DNA of 64,000 bases from Trema orientale (lineage: Eukaryota > Streptophyta > Magnoliopsida > Rosales > Cannabaceae). The stretch spans positions 143,311 to 207,310 of the forward strand of contig JXTC01000376.1 of NCBI GenBank assembly GCA_002914845.1, in the 5' to 3' direction. Below are positions 11,838-24,815 of this stretch, one piece after another; position 1 is the first letter of the stretch, and every line of letters begins with the position of its first letter. The notes under the pieces were generated by a model. That model was given only the letters and a program-made list of their open reading frames with translations. It had not been told where the DNA came from and did no database searches. A program made the position numbers and the translations under genes.

Positions 11838-12196
11838 GGCCCCGTTTGGTTCGCCCATTCGAATGGGTGCATTTAAATGGAAATTTTAGAATGGGTTATA
11901 ATTGGAATGGGAGATATTTGAACGGAAAAATATTAGAATGGGTTGTAATTAGAATGGGAACATTGGAATGGACCATTCAAAAACACCTCCTCCCCTCCAT
12001 TCTTATCCAAGACACAAAAAACCATTCCAATAGTTGATATGACTGATGAACCATTTGAATAGAAAAACTGAATTATTGAAACAAAAACCAATTCTAAAAG
12101 ACCATTTGAATGGAAAATTTAGAGTTGTTAAAATAAACACCCATTCAAATAGATTTTCCATTCCATTGGAATGGAATGGTTGAAACAAACGGGGCC
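11838..12196. mobile_element. MITE with GGCCCCGTTTG terminal inverted repeats
   Basis: It starts GGCCCCGTTTGGTTCG and ends ..AAACAAACGGGGCC, so the termini are inverted repeats of at least 11 bp. The interior is built from many diverged GAATGG words on both strands and folds back on itself. The flanks share only TTT. Length (359 bp) and termini match the common plant GGCCCCGTTTGG MITE type. The superfamily is not certain. Confidence 0.7.
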
Positions 12197-12316
12197 TTTG
12201 TCATTATCCCTTTCTCTACTGGGATCGATGTTTTTTCTTATTTACACAAGAAGACAACGTACACATCAACGTTAACGCTAAATAACTCGCTAAGAAGAAG
12301 GGGGGGAAAAAAAAAA

Positions 12317-12488
12317 GGGCGCGTCTACAGTAGGGACGCCCCTACGTAGGACCCTGTCTATTCACCGTTGGATGGGAATCTGTATATAAATAGATTCTCC
12401 ACAGATTCTCGTTATTCCCCACAGATTCCCATCGAACGATAATTAAGGCATGACCCTACGTAGGGACGCCCCTACCGTAGTCATCCCC
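12317..12488 (+). mobile_element. Hairpin MITE family 'GGGCGCGTCTAC', copy 1 (172 bp)
   Basis: The left end GGGCGCGTCTACAGTAGGG..CCCCTACGTAGG is matched in inverse by the right end CCTACGTAGGG..CCCCTACCGTAG, and the interior contains ATGGGAATCTGT and ACAGATTCCCAT arms, so the whole unit forms a hairpin. The flanks are A-runs (nine A's left, eight right), compatible with a 9-bp duplication. It is GC-rich at the ends, unlike the surroundings. Other copies are at 24816-24919 and 53986-54137. Confidence 0.75.
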
Positions 12489-12609
12489 AAAAAAAATAGC
12501 TTTAATAATAACTCTGTTAAAAACATCTAACTGACTTTAAGTGATGTGACCCTCTTTCAAGGGTGGAAAAAATTGTTAGATATTCACAATCCAATTAGCA
12601 TAAAGGAAT

Positions 12610-12665
12610 GCACTCCATAGGAATTTCTTTTTTTCGGTCGAAACGTAGCACTCCATAGGAATTTC
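12610..12665 (-). repeat. Poly(A) micro-insertion with perfect 18-bp direct repeats
   Basis: GCACTCCATAGGAATTTC occurs at 12610-12627 and 12648-12665. The 20 nt between them are a T-run followed by CGGTCGAAACGTA, that is, a minus-strand insert of 13 nt plus poly(A). This is among the clearest examples of the class. Confidence 0.75.
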
Positions 12666-13400
12666 AAGTCTTGAAACTCACAGTTCCCCTCTTCTAGCCT
12701 TGCGTCTGCATCCTTTCACTTCTCTCTTTTTCCCAGATATCTCTAGAGTATAACAACCTATAATCACACCCTTTCTTTGCTCCCATCTTATTGTTTTATT
12801 TTTCCTCTTTAATTTAAATTCTCTTTTTTTTTTTGGGAATCGTTCTTTTTTTTCTGTTTTGATTTTTCTTTTTACTAATGGAACTAAAGAATGAAATTCA
12901 GGAGGGGCATATACAAAATCAAACTCAAAACAAGTTTTAAGAAAGATAATAATATAGCTAAAAGACTAAAAACTTTAAAACTGAGGAACAAAAAAATGAT
13001 AGAAAGAAAACTAAAAAACTTCTATTGACAATGAATCTAAATTTAAAAATAATGAGAAAATGGTTTATTGATATTTTCAAGAACATTTAGTGTCCTTTTT
13101 TAATTTTCTTATGGATAGAATATTGAAGTATAGATAAATTAAAGATCGATCAATATTATACATAGAAGACAAGAGAGAGATGATTTGAATACGTGCATAT
13201 GCATGATTTCTTTCTCGGGGTTTAAAAAGTTGTCCATTTGTCATATTTTTAAAGAAGTGCCTTAATATTACTAGGTGCGTAAATATAACCAAATATTAGC
13301 ATTAGCACTGTGCAAAATCCGCAAAAAATTGATCATCAATTAAGAATTGGACATCCAATTGTAATTAGATTTGATTCGATGTCAAATTCGACAATCCAAT

Positions 13401-13455
13401 TTGGAGCGGTTTGTTTATCCAAAAAAAAGGAAAAAAGGAAAATTGGAGCAGTTTG
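13401..13455 (+). repeat. Poly(A)-type micro-insertion with 13-bp direct repeats
   Basis: TTGGAGC(G/A)GTTTG occurs at 13401-13413 and 13443-13455 with one mismatch. The intervening 29 nt are TTTATCC followed by an A/G-rich tract. Confidence 0.5.
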
Positions 13456-14201
13456 GTTTGGAGGTCGGGGATAAACACCCTATTTTTAACTAACCGATTC
13501 ACCATTCATTAATATGTTTTTTTTTTTTTTTCATTTCTCTAAACGTGTTGATATATTATTTGCTTACATACAAGATTCTCAAAAATTTACCGCATTGATG
13601 TTATTTAAAGTAACTTTAGTTCCTATTACCAACATATTTACTTTACATTATTCACTATATAGATTTGCTGGATCATCTATCGCTAAATGAGATTTTAATT
13701 CTACGTTAGCCTAGGAATTTCTAAACTAGAAATTGTAGCATAAGGATCAAAATCGACCGATCGAATCTAATTGAATGTTTGATAGGATCAGTTTGGTTTG
13801 TAATGCTATACTGGATCGATTCGGTCAAAGTAGACTATCAATTAATGAAAAATCTCATGCTTAACAAAAGACCTCTAAACAACATGACGTTTCATGTCGT
13901 GCAACATAGGAACACCGACAATACGTACAACCGAGGTCCACTTACCATATGATAAGATAGCAAACCGGTTTCATAATTTCAAGATAATGCATTAAATTGG
14001 GGAATTCAAATGAAGTGGGACAGTTCTATTATCTTGATAAGAACTGCTGCTGTCCTCATAAGTCATATAACAGTTACTGCAAAATTAATACTCACAGCAA
14101 CCACACAATGAATGACATATTGGCATCAAGAAAATTTTCATAAAATAGCTCCAAGATTCAGACAAAATATGTCATTTACCCTAATATTGTCAACATCACT
14201 A

Positions 14202-14775
14202 AGGTCATGTTTGGAACTTTGTATAAAGACTCTTGTATTATATAAATTAAATATAATATTATATTTTGTTGTACTTTCGTATTGTATTAATACAACATCA
14301 AAATTTAATACAATACAAAGAGTATTATCTAATACAAAATAAAAGATATATATTACACTATATTATATAATTTTAACTTTAACGTAGTATTATACAATAT
14401 CTACTCTCCTCACCATTTTCCGTTCTTAATTTCTCTCTCACATCATTTTATCCTTTCAAAATTAGTATTTTTCTAAATAAATTTTTGAAAGTGGTGTTTT
14501 TCTAAATTTATATATAAAAAAATAGTTCTTTCGTAAATAAATTTTTAAAAAGTGGTAATTTTATGAATGGTATTTTCCCTAAATATTAATTAAAAATGGT
14601 ATTTTTCTAAGTAAATTTTTAAAAATAGTTTTTTCAAAGTTAACTTTTTAATACAACATATTAATACAAATGCAAAACCAAATATAGTACTGTAATAGAA
14701 TAATACAATACAATACAACTTAATACAATACATCACAATACAATATAACACAATATAGTACACCAAACATAGCCT
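14202..14775. mobile_element. Inverted-repeat element with AGG(T/C).ATGTTTGG ends
   Basis: The left end AGGTCATGTTTGG is the inverse of the right end CCAAACATAGCCT, apart from two positions. The inner arms are rich in (T)AATACAA words that pair with TTGTATT words on the other side. There is no coding capacity and no convincing target duplication. Confidence 0.5.
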
Positions 14776-15116
14776 GAAAATTATATTTAATATTGTTACA
14801 TCGAGTTGAAAGCCTTGTCAAACATTTTTCCCACGTAGTCAACATAATTAAAGAAAGCACCCTGACAATAGAAGTATATAAGACATACAACTTCCAACAT
14901 ATAACACAATAAACAAGAAAAATGTAGTAAGCGCTTCAACTACCACGAAACTAGGAATTGGGTTCTCCACGAGTAGTCCGGGGCTTATGACGCTAGCTCC
15001 ATGTTTTGTGATGTTTGGCTTCAATTAGGTGGGGCGACAACACTAAAAAGTTGAACTAAAACAGTTTTTAACACTATTGAAATTGGACTTTATTTTTATT
15101 GATTCATAGAAAGGCC

Positions 15117-17238
15117 TTAATAGAGCTGAGGAGGAAGACGAGGAGCCAGGACAACTTCAAGAGAATTGAGCTTTGGTAACGCAATGCCCAATCCTTCACG
15201 CATATCCACTGGCTTATTGTCTTTGGTTTTCATGTCAAACCCTTGAACCAAACGAGCCAGAACCAATTGAACCACCAACAAACCAAGTGTCATCCCGGGG
15301 CATGATCTTCTACCAGAACTAAAGGGAATGTACTCAAAATTTTGACCTCTAAAACCAAGATCCGCATTTGTGGTCATGAACCTCTCGGGTCGAAACTCCA
15401 ACGGATCGGGCCACACCCGTGGGTCCCGCTGCAACTTCCATAGGTTGACTATTAAACGGGTGCCCTTAGGAACATGATGACCCCCAACGTAACAATCTTC
15501 CGTGGCCTCACGTGGGCCTGTTATTGGGCCTGGTGGGTACAACCGCAACGTTTCCTTGAGAATTGCTTGAAGAAATTTCAGGTTGTTGATATCCGATTCT
15601 TGAACCCATCTATCTCTCCCTACGTGGGTGTCCAACTCTTCTTGGGCAGCCTTTAGGACACTTCGGTTGTTCAATAGTAAGGAGACTGCCCATGTCAAGG
15701 TAACAGCTGTGCTTTCTGTCCCAGTAAGGAGTAAAATCTGCCAATTAAGAAAGAAACGAAGGGAAAATTGGCCCTTTCTTCCCTTAAACTCTCTTAATTT
15801 TAGAAAAAAACGCTTATGTAGATGTAAATTGCAAAAAAAAAAAAACGCCGTAGGTTTTGAAATTCTACAATTTTAATCCCGATGTTTGGACTTTGAAAAT
15901 AATATCTTCATATTAAGGAATTTGTGACATATTCCCTTTGTTTATTTATCAATTATTTTAGAAGTGAAAAAACAATAATGTCCTCCAAACTATAGGAATC
16001 AATGATTAACCCAATTTTAATAAAAAATAATATAGTCTTTTCTTACTAAGCAAATTATCAAAAAGTCAGTAAGGTATCAAATTTTATATATTCTTGATAT
16101 AAGAATATTATTTTAAAGAATCCAAATTTTGGGATTAAAATTAAAGAATACCTAAATTTCACGATATTTTTTCGCAATTAACCTTATATATTGCTTCAAA
16201 AGGCTAATAATTAAAGAGGCAGTAAATTAAACGACGTACCATGGCCGTCGCTTTAATCACAGTATCACGACTATAACCTGACAACATAGGATCGTCCTCT
16301 TCAATGCTCGATAACATAACATCCATGAGATCTCTTTCAATAGTACTAGTAGTAGTATTACCAGCACTGTTGTTACATTGATCTCTAGCTCGACGATGTT
16401 CTTCGAGCCAGTTCCCTAGTACCATATCAATCTCCTTGAAAGCCCTCTTCATGGCACCCACGTGTCCATGAATATCCAAAAATTCAAGCCACGGAATCGC
16501 ATCCGACCACACGAAAACCCCACTCAGATACAAAGCTTCCTTTATCGCTTTCTGGAAACGACACGCCTCGTCGCTGGCTTTCTCGTCGAACGACATCGCG
16601 CTAGCCGAAAAACGCTTGCCAACAATCAGCCTGGCGTTTATATTAAACGTCAGTTGCTCCAACAGCTCGCTTAGAGGCACGTGATGACCATGATCATCAT
16701 CATGAGTTGGAGAACGGACCAAACCCTTGATGAACGAGTCAACCTCCGAGACTCGGACGTGTCTAAGCGATTCGAGGCGGTGAGTCGATAGTAGCTGAAG
16801 AGTGGCCATCTTTCGAACCTCGCGCCAATACTGGCCGTAAGGGGAAAGGGCAAAAGCGGCGCTGTCGTATCCCAAATACTTTCCCACCGCTATGCTTGGC
16901 CGGTTGGCGAAAAGCCTGTCGTTTGTGGTGAAGCATTCCTTGACGAGCTCCCAACTGCTTAGCACCAGGGCTCGGTGTTGACCCAATCTGACTGAGTAGA
17001 TTGGGCCGTGTTTATCAGCCATGGCTCCAAGGATTTTGGCCACTGGGACTTGACCCCCGAGAAGATGGAGGTGGCCTATGATTGGCAACGACCCTGATGG
17101 TTCAGGGACACCATTAATGATAATGTTCTTGCTCTTTTTTTTGCGTTGAGCTAGTATTTTGAAGTAAACATAGTGAAGTAAGAGGCCGAAAAGAGCCAAA
17201 ACTAATGCTGATTGAATATTGGGAGATGAAAATTCCAT
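15117..17238 (-). CDS. CYP82-family cytochrome P450 monooxygenase, intact
   Basis: Exon 1 is 17238-16240 (333 codons) and exon 2 is 15737-15117 (206 codons plus stop), with a phase-0 intron, donor CATG|GTACGT and acceptor ..GGCAG|ATT. The 539-residue product has a membrane anchor at about residues 8-30, a PEPSGSLP hinge, the I-helix TGTEST (338-343), KETLR (394-398), PERF (450-453) and the haem loop FSSGRRSCPG with Cys479. These features and the single intron place it in the CYP82 family of ER-anchored oxidases, known elsewhere to act on coumarins, flavonoids, homoterpenes and alkaloids. The substrate here is unknown. It is the closest relative of the frameshifted copy at 5451-9195, in the same orientation, so a tandem duplication is likely. 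The intron hosts a foldback element (15820-16181). A TATA box stands about 64 nt upstream of the start. Confidence 0.92.
15820..16181. mobile_element. Foldback element inside the CYP82 intron
   Basis: The left arm (GTAAATTGC, A-run, ..TTTTAATCCC.A..TTTGGA.T..AAAATAATAT) is matched by the reverse complement of the right arm over roughly 100 bp. Flanks CTTATGTAG and CTTATATAT agree at seven of nine positions, a possible diverged target duplication. It fills most of the 502-nt intron. It is related to about 1960-2080. Confidence 0.55.
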
Positions 17239-17301
17239 TTGGGAAAGCTGATCAATACGAGGGTTATGGTTACTCTATAGCCAATATGAGACTTGGTGGT
17301 G

Positions 17302-17309
17302 TATTTATA
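17302..17309 (-). promoter_or_regulatory. TATA box of the intact CYP82 gene
   Basis: TATAAATA on the minus strand, about 64 nt upstream of the start codon at 17238, in a position that allows a short 5' leader. This is a motif-only prediction. Confidence 0.5.
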
Positions 17310-18092
17310 GTAGATTAGTAGCTTGTGGGGGATATTATCATGGTCTTTGTTCTATTGAATTGAAAATGCATTTATGGACAAGATTTTATGTGTACGGATT
17401 TTGGTTTTTGTTTTTGTGTTTTTGTTTTTTTTTTTTTTTGTTAAGGAATATATGTACGGATCTAGGTTAGGCAAAGGTTTAAAAATATCAAGAATAGGTT
17501 TTATACATGGTACCCGCAATAGCCAATATCAAATGCGTATGGGGAGATCAACGCATTCAATTGCATCAAAATTTTCTAATTCAGACATTATAATCTGCGA
17601 TCTATTAGAATAATTAGATCTTTGTGCGTAGATTGAGAGGTAGGTAAATTAAGGGTCATATGCAAAGTAAATATATTCTCTGTTTATTTTCTTTGTATTG
17701 CTACATGTTCACTAAATTATATCTTTCCAATCATCTTATTAAACGATTATTAAGTAAAATGAGTACAAATTTAGTAAATATATGTTGATGGGTTACAGAA
17801 ATCCTTTTGATTGAAGGCATAAAATTAACTAATAAGTAGATGGAGGCGAAAATATAGTTAATTACACTAATAGCCATTCAATTATACTCTGTATTATTGT
17901 AGTCCTTGAATTTTCAAGTTACAATAGATTACCATAAAACGTGCAATAGTACATTGCAACAATGATCTTTTTATCACAAACTGTTAAATTTTATTAGATA
18001 TAATGAGTAATTTATAAAGTACATAATTTGATAACTATGGCCGGAAACAGAACTCAGTACAAAGTAAACTACAATAATCAAACAGTCGTTAA

Positions 18093-18220
18093 AGCAATAA
18101 CTATTTCCTCATAAATTGTTAAAAATTTTAACGTAAATTAGTAAAGCACATAATTTAGCAATAACCATTTCCTCATAAATTGTTAAAATTTTTAACATAA
18201 ATTAGTAAATTACATAATTT
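18093..18220. repeat. 64-bp tandem duplication
   Basis: AGCAATAACTATTTCCTC at 18093 recurs as AGCAATAACCATTTCCTC at 18157. The two units then run in parallel through TAAATTGTTAAAA...ATAATTT with few differences. Confidence 0.7.
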
Positions 18221-18978
18221 GGTAACTATAGCTGAAAACAAATTTCCAACTCTAAAGTTAAAGAATGCCCAATCATATGTTTTATATATAATTGTCTTTC
18301 CTTAAAATGCCTAACATTTTGTTACAAATTGACCAAAATCTTATTAAAAAAATTATATTATTTAGGAGGAGAATTCTATTATAGGAGTGGTAAAATCACT
18401 CCTTCAATAGGTCCAATTTTTGAACCTTCTGATCAAAATAAAATAAAAAGTCAATAGAATAAAAGTGTACTCTATGCACACAATTATGATCTCCTCGTCT
18501 TCATCTTCAATCCATTTCATGATTTGCATTCAACAGGGGAAGAAAAATAGCTGGGAGATTCAATGGACCAAAGTAGAATTTACTTTAATTTCGATGCTAA
18601 TGAATTCCTCTATGAGTAGTGAAAACGGTGGATCTTGGGATCTTAGAAGCATTCCACCCTAGGAAAAGCCCAGAAAAGTTCGAAGAGGAGTAGTAGAAAG
18701 AGATGGCCAAATCTTCTCTTTCCACAATCAGATTATAGAAAATAATATCGTAAATTCAGATTCCTTAATATACTCCTCACTTTCTGCAATTAAATCATTT
18801 AATTATATTACCGATTTTTTTTTAAACTGAAACATATAATTTCTGGTAAACCCAATATCAAACAATAATATTTAACAAAAACAAAAGCTACAAGGAAAAT
18901 GATTAACTGCATAATTTGCCTTTCTTACCAAACATGGGCAAAACCCCAATGGCAAAACTCAAGTTTATGAGCAACTAA

Positions 18979-19024
18979 AAAGAATGAGATTAAATTATCA
19001 AAAAAAAAAAAAAGAATGAGATTA
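18979..19024 (+). repeat. Poly(A) micro-insertion with 14-bp direct repeats
   Basis: AAAGAATGAGATTA occurs at 18979-18992 and 19011-19024. The 18-nt insert is AATTATC followed by an A-run that abuts the right repeat. Confidence 0.65.
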
Positions 19025-19581
19025 GTGACTAAAGGGCTTATTTAATGGGGTCAAATTTCCGTAAGAGCTTGTAATTAACTTTTTTGTTATTTTTCCAATT
19101 GATTGAGAAAACAAAAAGAGTTGATCCATCATATTAGTAATGCTTTGGTAGAGAAATAGAATTAAAAAAAAAAAAAAAAAAGATACTTTTTAGTGCAAAG
19201 CATACTATAATAAGCGAAGTAATCCATGTCAAATTATCACCATATGATACAATCTAACAGCTATAAAAATATCCCTTAAAATAAGAGGGATTTAACTCCT
19301 TCTATACTAAAATTTTCCTATTTAGGATATTTCATCAACCACCAAAATGATACAACATAATATAATTTACCAAAAAAAAAAAAAGGGAAAAATACACGTC
19401 CAAGTAAACTCAATATATATGTGGTGGAAATGGATTCGTACATATATTACATAGCTAGCTATAATATAGATCCCCTATGTTTGTTAGGCGCTACAGTTTA
19501 ATCTCTGCATGTGGTCTATTAAATTGGCCGAGTAGTTGTCAAACTTGTGGTCTTTTGTCGATGCGGTCCACCTACATTATC

Positions 19582-19630
19582 GAATGTGTAGCCAAACTTC
19601 TGAGCAAAAAAAAGAATGTGTAGCCAAACT
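19582..19630 (+). repeat. Poly(A) micro-insertion with perfect 17-bp direct repeats
   Basis: GAATGTGTAGCCAAACT occurs at 19582-19598 and 19614-19630. The insert is only TCTGAGC plus eight A's. Confidence 0.75.
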
Positions 19631-21538
19631 GTACGGACTAGGGATCACTTTCGAAAAAAAAAAAAAAATCCTACTTATGCTGAAGGAACGCTATTCAATT
19701 TTCAATCAACTTGGAGTGGTGACTCAGATATTAAATTAAGCATTTCTTTCCCACCACATTTTAAGGATTTTTTTTTTTTTTACCACAAAGTCAACGCTAC
19801 ATCTTTAACAACCTCATTTGTCGGTTTATCCAAACATTTTATACATCGTTACACTAATTTATTTGGACCCTGTATGTATGGAGGAGGAAAAAAGAAGATT
19901 GATAATAGGGAATAGCAATATTTAGGAATTTTTTTTTAAAGGTAACGTAATGTGTGTATGTGTGTTTTTTTTAATATGTTGTTAATTTGGCTTAATAAGA
20001 AGGAAAGAAACGCGTAATTTTGTGAATTAGGGTTTTATACCGTTTGTTTACATTAGTTTGGTCTTACCATGAAGACAAACTATAATTTCCTCCCGTTTTC
20101 AAAGAATTAGAAACATTAAACAATAAGATCCCATGGGTCTATCTTCCTCTCATCCCCCCCGGTTTTCTATCATTTTTTTTTGCTAAATTAATTTGTTTCA
20201 CTTAAAATAAATTTATTAGTATATTTTTTATTCGTTTGTTGTTGTTGCTGTTTCTTTCAAGTGTGCTGAAAAACCACAAGTGTAAAACACATCCACCAAC
20301 CTCTAGTTTAACTTTTATGCACAGAGGAGGAGGGTTGGGCCAGGCAAATATGCTATGAGACACATTAACTTTAGACTTTCGGTTCCAAAAAAGAAAAAAA
20401 CTGGACCTGTGGTATACCAGCCAAAGTTTGGGTTGGTACGCACGTAGTATGTTTTGTTTCTTTCCAAAGAAATATGACTTTGGTGCCATGTGTAATCTCA
20501 TTCTTACGTGTTTAAAATCCCAATTTAACACGAAAGCTGCCCAACCAATACCACACTTCCTACTGTCATATGATTTAACTTTTGTCATGGTGAAATAAGT
20601 TGGGGAATCATTTTCCTCAATTCCCCCCGGGGGCCTTGGAAGTTGGGGGTTGAAAAATTTGCCGAACCCGGTAAAAGCAACAAAACAAAAAAATATTTTT
20701 TTAATCTATATATGCTTTGAAATATATTTATACACTTTTGTAAGTGCCAAATTTTAATAGGATATTTTGATAAGATCTAGCACGCACACTACTGCCACAT
20801 ATACTCAATTTATGAGAAGTTCTAAATCTTTTGATTTTGATTGTCCATTAATTATATATATTTTTTTTAATTACGTTAATTTTATATTTACTTATATATT
20901 TTTAAGCATCAAATAAGCTATATAAAGAATTTAACCGTATATCCGCACCATAGAACATACAACATATTTTTGGTGTGGTCAACTTCATAAACTAAATCAC
21001 CACCACGAACATCCCTACAATATTCTTGTTGATCAAGTTTTTTTTTTTTTTTTTTTTTTTTTTTTGGGGGGTACCAAAAATACCAAACAGCATGATTCAG
21101 ATTTTATTTCTTATACACAAATATTTAATTGTGACAATAACTCCGAAAGTTTGAGCTTTGGCGGTATTAGTCTTGAAGTAAAAGGAAAACTGCAGGCCAA
21201 ACAAAAGGTTAAGTGGCCATGCCATTTCTTCAGGGAAATGGATATGACTTTAATAGAACTACTTTTCAAATAATTTTTCTAAAACTACTTTTATTGCTCC
21301 AGATCTGAATTGACCGAAAAAATAATTCTAACAATAAGAAATAGAGGAGAGGGAATGTTGGGAAAAAAAGAAAAACAGGTACGACAAGAACAATGCTTAT
21401 AATCTATGGTCTTTGGGCATTTAAGCTCTTAAAAATCTCATTTTCACTTTCTAATATTGTTCTTATTTCGATTCCGCTCCATTTTTACTCAGATTTTGTG
21501 AGAGTTCAAAAAGAAAGAGGTTAAAAGATGTTCTAAAC

Positions 21539-21632
21539 GGTCACTAAGTTAGTAACCATATTAGAAACAAGTCACTAAATTAGTGATCAATATTGATTAT
21601 GTTCAAAATAAAAACTAACTAAAATAGTGACC
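21539..21632. repeat. Small inverted-repeat element (94 bp), GGTCACTA ends
   Basis: It starts GGTCACTAAGTTAGTAA and ends CTAACTAAAATAGTGACC. The ends are inverted repeats over about 17 bp with mismatches. No target duplication is evident. Confidence 0.4.
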
Positions 21633-22082
21633 ATTTCACGAGTCATTTTTGTATATCTAAAAAAAATATAACTATATTTGCACACTATTTGACTTATTAG
21701 AAATATTATTCGAGAAATTGCAATTACAAATGAATTTTTTGAGGAAATAATAAATAAATACTTCATTTTTTTTTGGGTGAAAAAAGCCAAAAAAAAAACC
21801 GATAAAATAATTTTATGGTTTCCGCAGATTAAAAATGTTTCAAGAAAAGATGACTGTATTTGACCAAATGGAATCAATGAAGAAGACGAGAGATAAGGAC
21901 GAAAATTTTTAGGTGAGTTTTTCTGAGATCCTGATAAAGGTTTTTGAAACACATTTATTTCTCTAGGTCTTAAAATAGTCAAAAACTAGTCTTAAAAAAA
22001 ATCACTTTAAAAAAACACATTTAAAAAATTATTTTATCTCAAGGCACTATTATCTAGGTCCAGTTCTTTTTTTTTTCTTTTT

Positions 22083-22225
22083 GAGAAATTTAGGTAAATG
22101 ACTAGTATTTTAAATTTGATAAAGTAGATATCCACTTTTTAAATTTTATAGTTAAATGTCCCATTATATATATTTTTTACACTTGATATATAATAAGTAG
22201 ATCTACCAATTTCAGTTAATATACG
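22083..22225. repeat. Partial copy of the 11007-11297 element
   Basis: It begins GAGAAATTTAGGT and follows the 11007 element through AAATGAC..., TTTTAAATTTGAT, AAGTAGAT.TCC and TAGATCTACCAATTT, then the similarity stops. The right terminus is missing or diverged. Confidence 0.55.
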
Positions 22226-24217
22226 GGTTCGGATATTCTCTACACGTGTAGACAGGTACCCATATTTGGTCAAAATTTTAAAATAAAATAAATAAAAAAT
22301 ATGATATATATATTTATAAAAATTGAAGAATTTGAAAAAAAAATGGAAAGAAAGATGAATTTATAAAAAAAATATATAATGAGAATACCATATGCATAAA
22401 TTAGTAAGCTTCAATAATACAATTTAATTGTTATATATACATATTTATTTATGTATGTTTTGTATAAATTATACCTGTATTTCTAGTGTAGGAGAGGGAT
22501 TTTCGCTCCTACCATATGAGGACTTTTTTACCTATTTGATGAAATCTAAAAACTATAATATACATTCAACCTATCATACCAAAGTTTTTCCCATAATTAG
22601 TTCGGTTTAAGAAATAGAAACTCATAAAAAATAAGAGAAAGAAAATAAGAAGGACGCAAATGGGGAGAGAATCACTTGTGGTTTGCTTCGCCTATCACAG
22701 GTCTAAGGATTAGAAGAATTAGATCACTATGGAATGGTCAAGAGGGATTTTGCTCTTTCAAATCTCATAGAAAATAAAAGATTTTGTGAGAAGAATCAAG
22801 AACCAATGCTTATGTATTCGTTGTGTCCGACAGAGTACAAACCCAAGGCCATTTATGTGAGAACCATGGTGTCTAGTGTACAAAAGGATATAATTATAAT
22901 CCATTAAAAATTTTAACTTTAAAAAGAAAAATCTACCTACTTTAATTTCTTTTATTCTACTTTTATTTTTACTAAGTTCTAATGATCAGGTGTGGATATG
23001 AGGTTTTTTTTTTAATATGTGATTTATCTTGTGGGATAAAATGCAAATCTGTATTTATCCTTTTTTTTGGGGAGAAAACGATTAAAAAAAAAAGACCTAG
23101 ATTAAAGTCCAAATCCACAAATATGCATAGACCAATCAATACAATCGTGGGAAATAACTTAACACATTAGTTTAGGCATCAAAAGGATCCAAAACTCTAA
23201 GTTAGGGAGATTAACTAGAGATCAATGAATAAATAAATTCTGAATATGTCAATTAATACCTAAACGATACACTTATCAGAAACAAGGAAATCTGATTTTT
23301 ATTTTTGAAATGAAATTTTTTTTTTTTAGTGAGAGTATCATCTCTATGGCAGAGGTTGAAGATGAGTCGGGGACCAAAAATCTTTAGTTTTGCGAGGAAG
23401 AAGGTTAGGGAAAGAAATAATCTTTTTCGTTTCTTTTGAGTTTTGTTTCCATGTAATGTAAGGTATGAAACGATATATACTTTGATTTTGCTGATAAGCA
23501 CCCGTTTACATCAAACGGATAAAAAAGTCCTCCCATATCCGGGTTGGGTTTTTCAAATGATGCCCGCCCCTGCCCCCGTTATCTGTCCCATTAAGGGCGG
23601 ATACCCAGAGGTAAATGGGTTGGCAGACAAATACAAGAATGAAAGTTAATAATTCGTGGGCTGACTTGCAGCTTATTACAATAATGGACCTGCCAGCCAG
23701 ATATGGCCCAATTAGCCGCTTCTCTTTTGTGTCATTTTTGCCGAAGATTGTGCAAATGTATATGCATCTTATCCCTTCTCAGTTCTCATGCATCCAAGCC
23801 AAAATAAAAAATAAAATAAATAAAATAAATAAATAAGATATTCATGTCATGAATTTATCTAAAATAAGTTGACAATCCCATATTTATTTTTTTAAAATAA
23901 AATCCCATTTTTATTTTGGGACAAAAGAAAAAGTTGCAAGAGAATATGATCATTATGATGTAGCAACGTTGTCGTTCATAGGTCGAAGATGTCGTTTACT
24001 TTGTATGATTATTTCTTCGCTTGTCGTTTTCTTTACATACTTTGGTTTTGGGCTTGAAAAATTATAGTAACTGTTCTTTTTAATTTGCAACTTGCGCTTC
24101 ATTTTAGTACATGTATCTTTATGTTGAGTAAATGAGTTTATATACTCGATCTATTTATGCGTGGTGTATTCTGCTATATACTAAAATTCATAACTTAATC
24201 ACCATAATTTATATAAA

Positions 24218-24571
24218 GGATAATATCATTTTTATACATTGTATTTTGACACTTTGTTTAAATTGTAATTTGTGTTTTGGTTGTTATCAACATTGACTTT
24301 TATATTTGAAATCTATTACAAATTTATACACTAATTTAGAGTAGGCAATTTAACAAGATGCCGTTTAGAAAATTGAAAATAAACCATACAAAAACTTATT
24401 TAAGAATAAGTTTATTAAATCATCTTGGTAAATTAACTGCTCTGAATTAGTATCAAGATATAAATTTGTAACATATTACAATTTAGAGGACAACGTTGAA
24501 ATAACCAAAACACAAAGGTTCAAATTTAATAGAGTGTCAAAGTACAAAATATAAAAATGATATTGTCCCTC
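24218..24571. mobile_element. Long foldback element (354 bp) with TATATAAA duplication
   Basis: The left arm (GGATAATATCATTTTTATA.., TTTGACACT, TGTGTTTTGGTT, ATTACAAATTTATA) is repeated in inverse order at the right end over about 170 bp, so the unit is nearly all stem. It is flanked by TATATAAA at 24210-24217 and 24572-24579. It has the long-TIR, 8-9-bp-duplication layout of Mutator-like miniature elements and no coding capacity. Confidence 0.65.
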
Positions 24572-24815
24572 TATATAAACTGATTATTATAGCGAAACAA
24601 CTCTAATTTAAGACACTTGATTGAAGGATAGCAAAGCCTATAACTCCTTTTTTTTTCCTCCTCTAATCGCCTACCACTCTACCTGGATTTGTGGTGACTA
24701 GAATTCCACATAATCAGTACGGTTGATAAATTTTGGGCTTGTTTTGCAAAATAAACCTTTTTTTGTGGTTTTTTTTTTTTTTAAACACAATTCAAAATAA
24801 CCTAATAATTTCTTC

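Larger units (their letters stand above)
12489..14201. other. Intergenic, AT-rich, two micro-insertions
   Basis: No gene is seen. This contains the poly(A)-type micro-insertions at 12610-12665 and 13401-13455, T-runs and otherwise unstructured sequence. Confidence 0.4.

Noticed and set aside
20202..20588. 128-residue minus-strand open frame
   Set aside because: No motif, odd composition, no splice partner, and it lies in AT-rich repeat-like DNA. Probably chance.
21587..21982. 131-residue minus-strand open frame
   Set aside because: Overlaps an inverted-repeat element and low-complexity A/T runs; no family resemblance.
22660..22880. Possible LTR fragment
   Set aside because: Composition is less AT-rich than its surroundings, but no LTR ends, primer site or coding relic could be identified.
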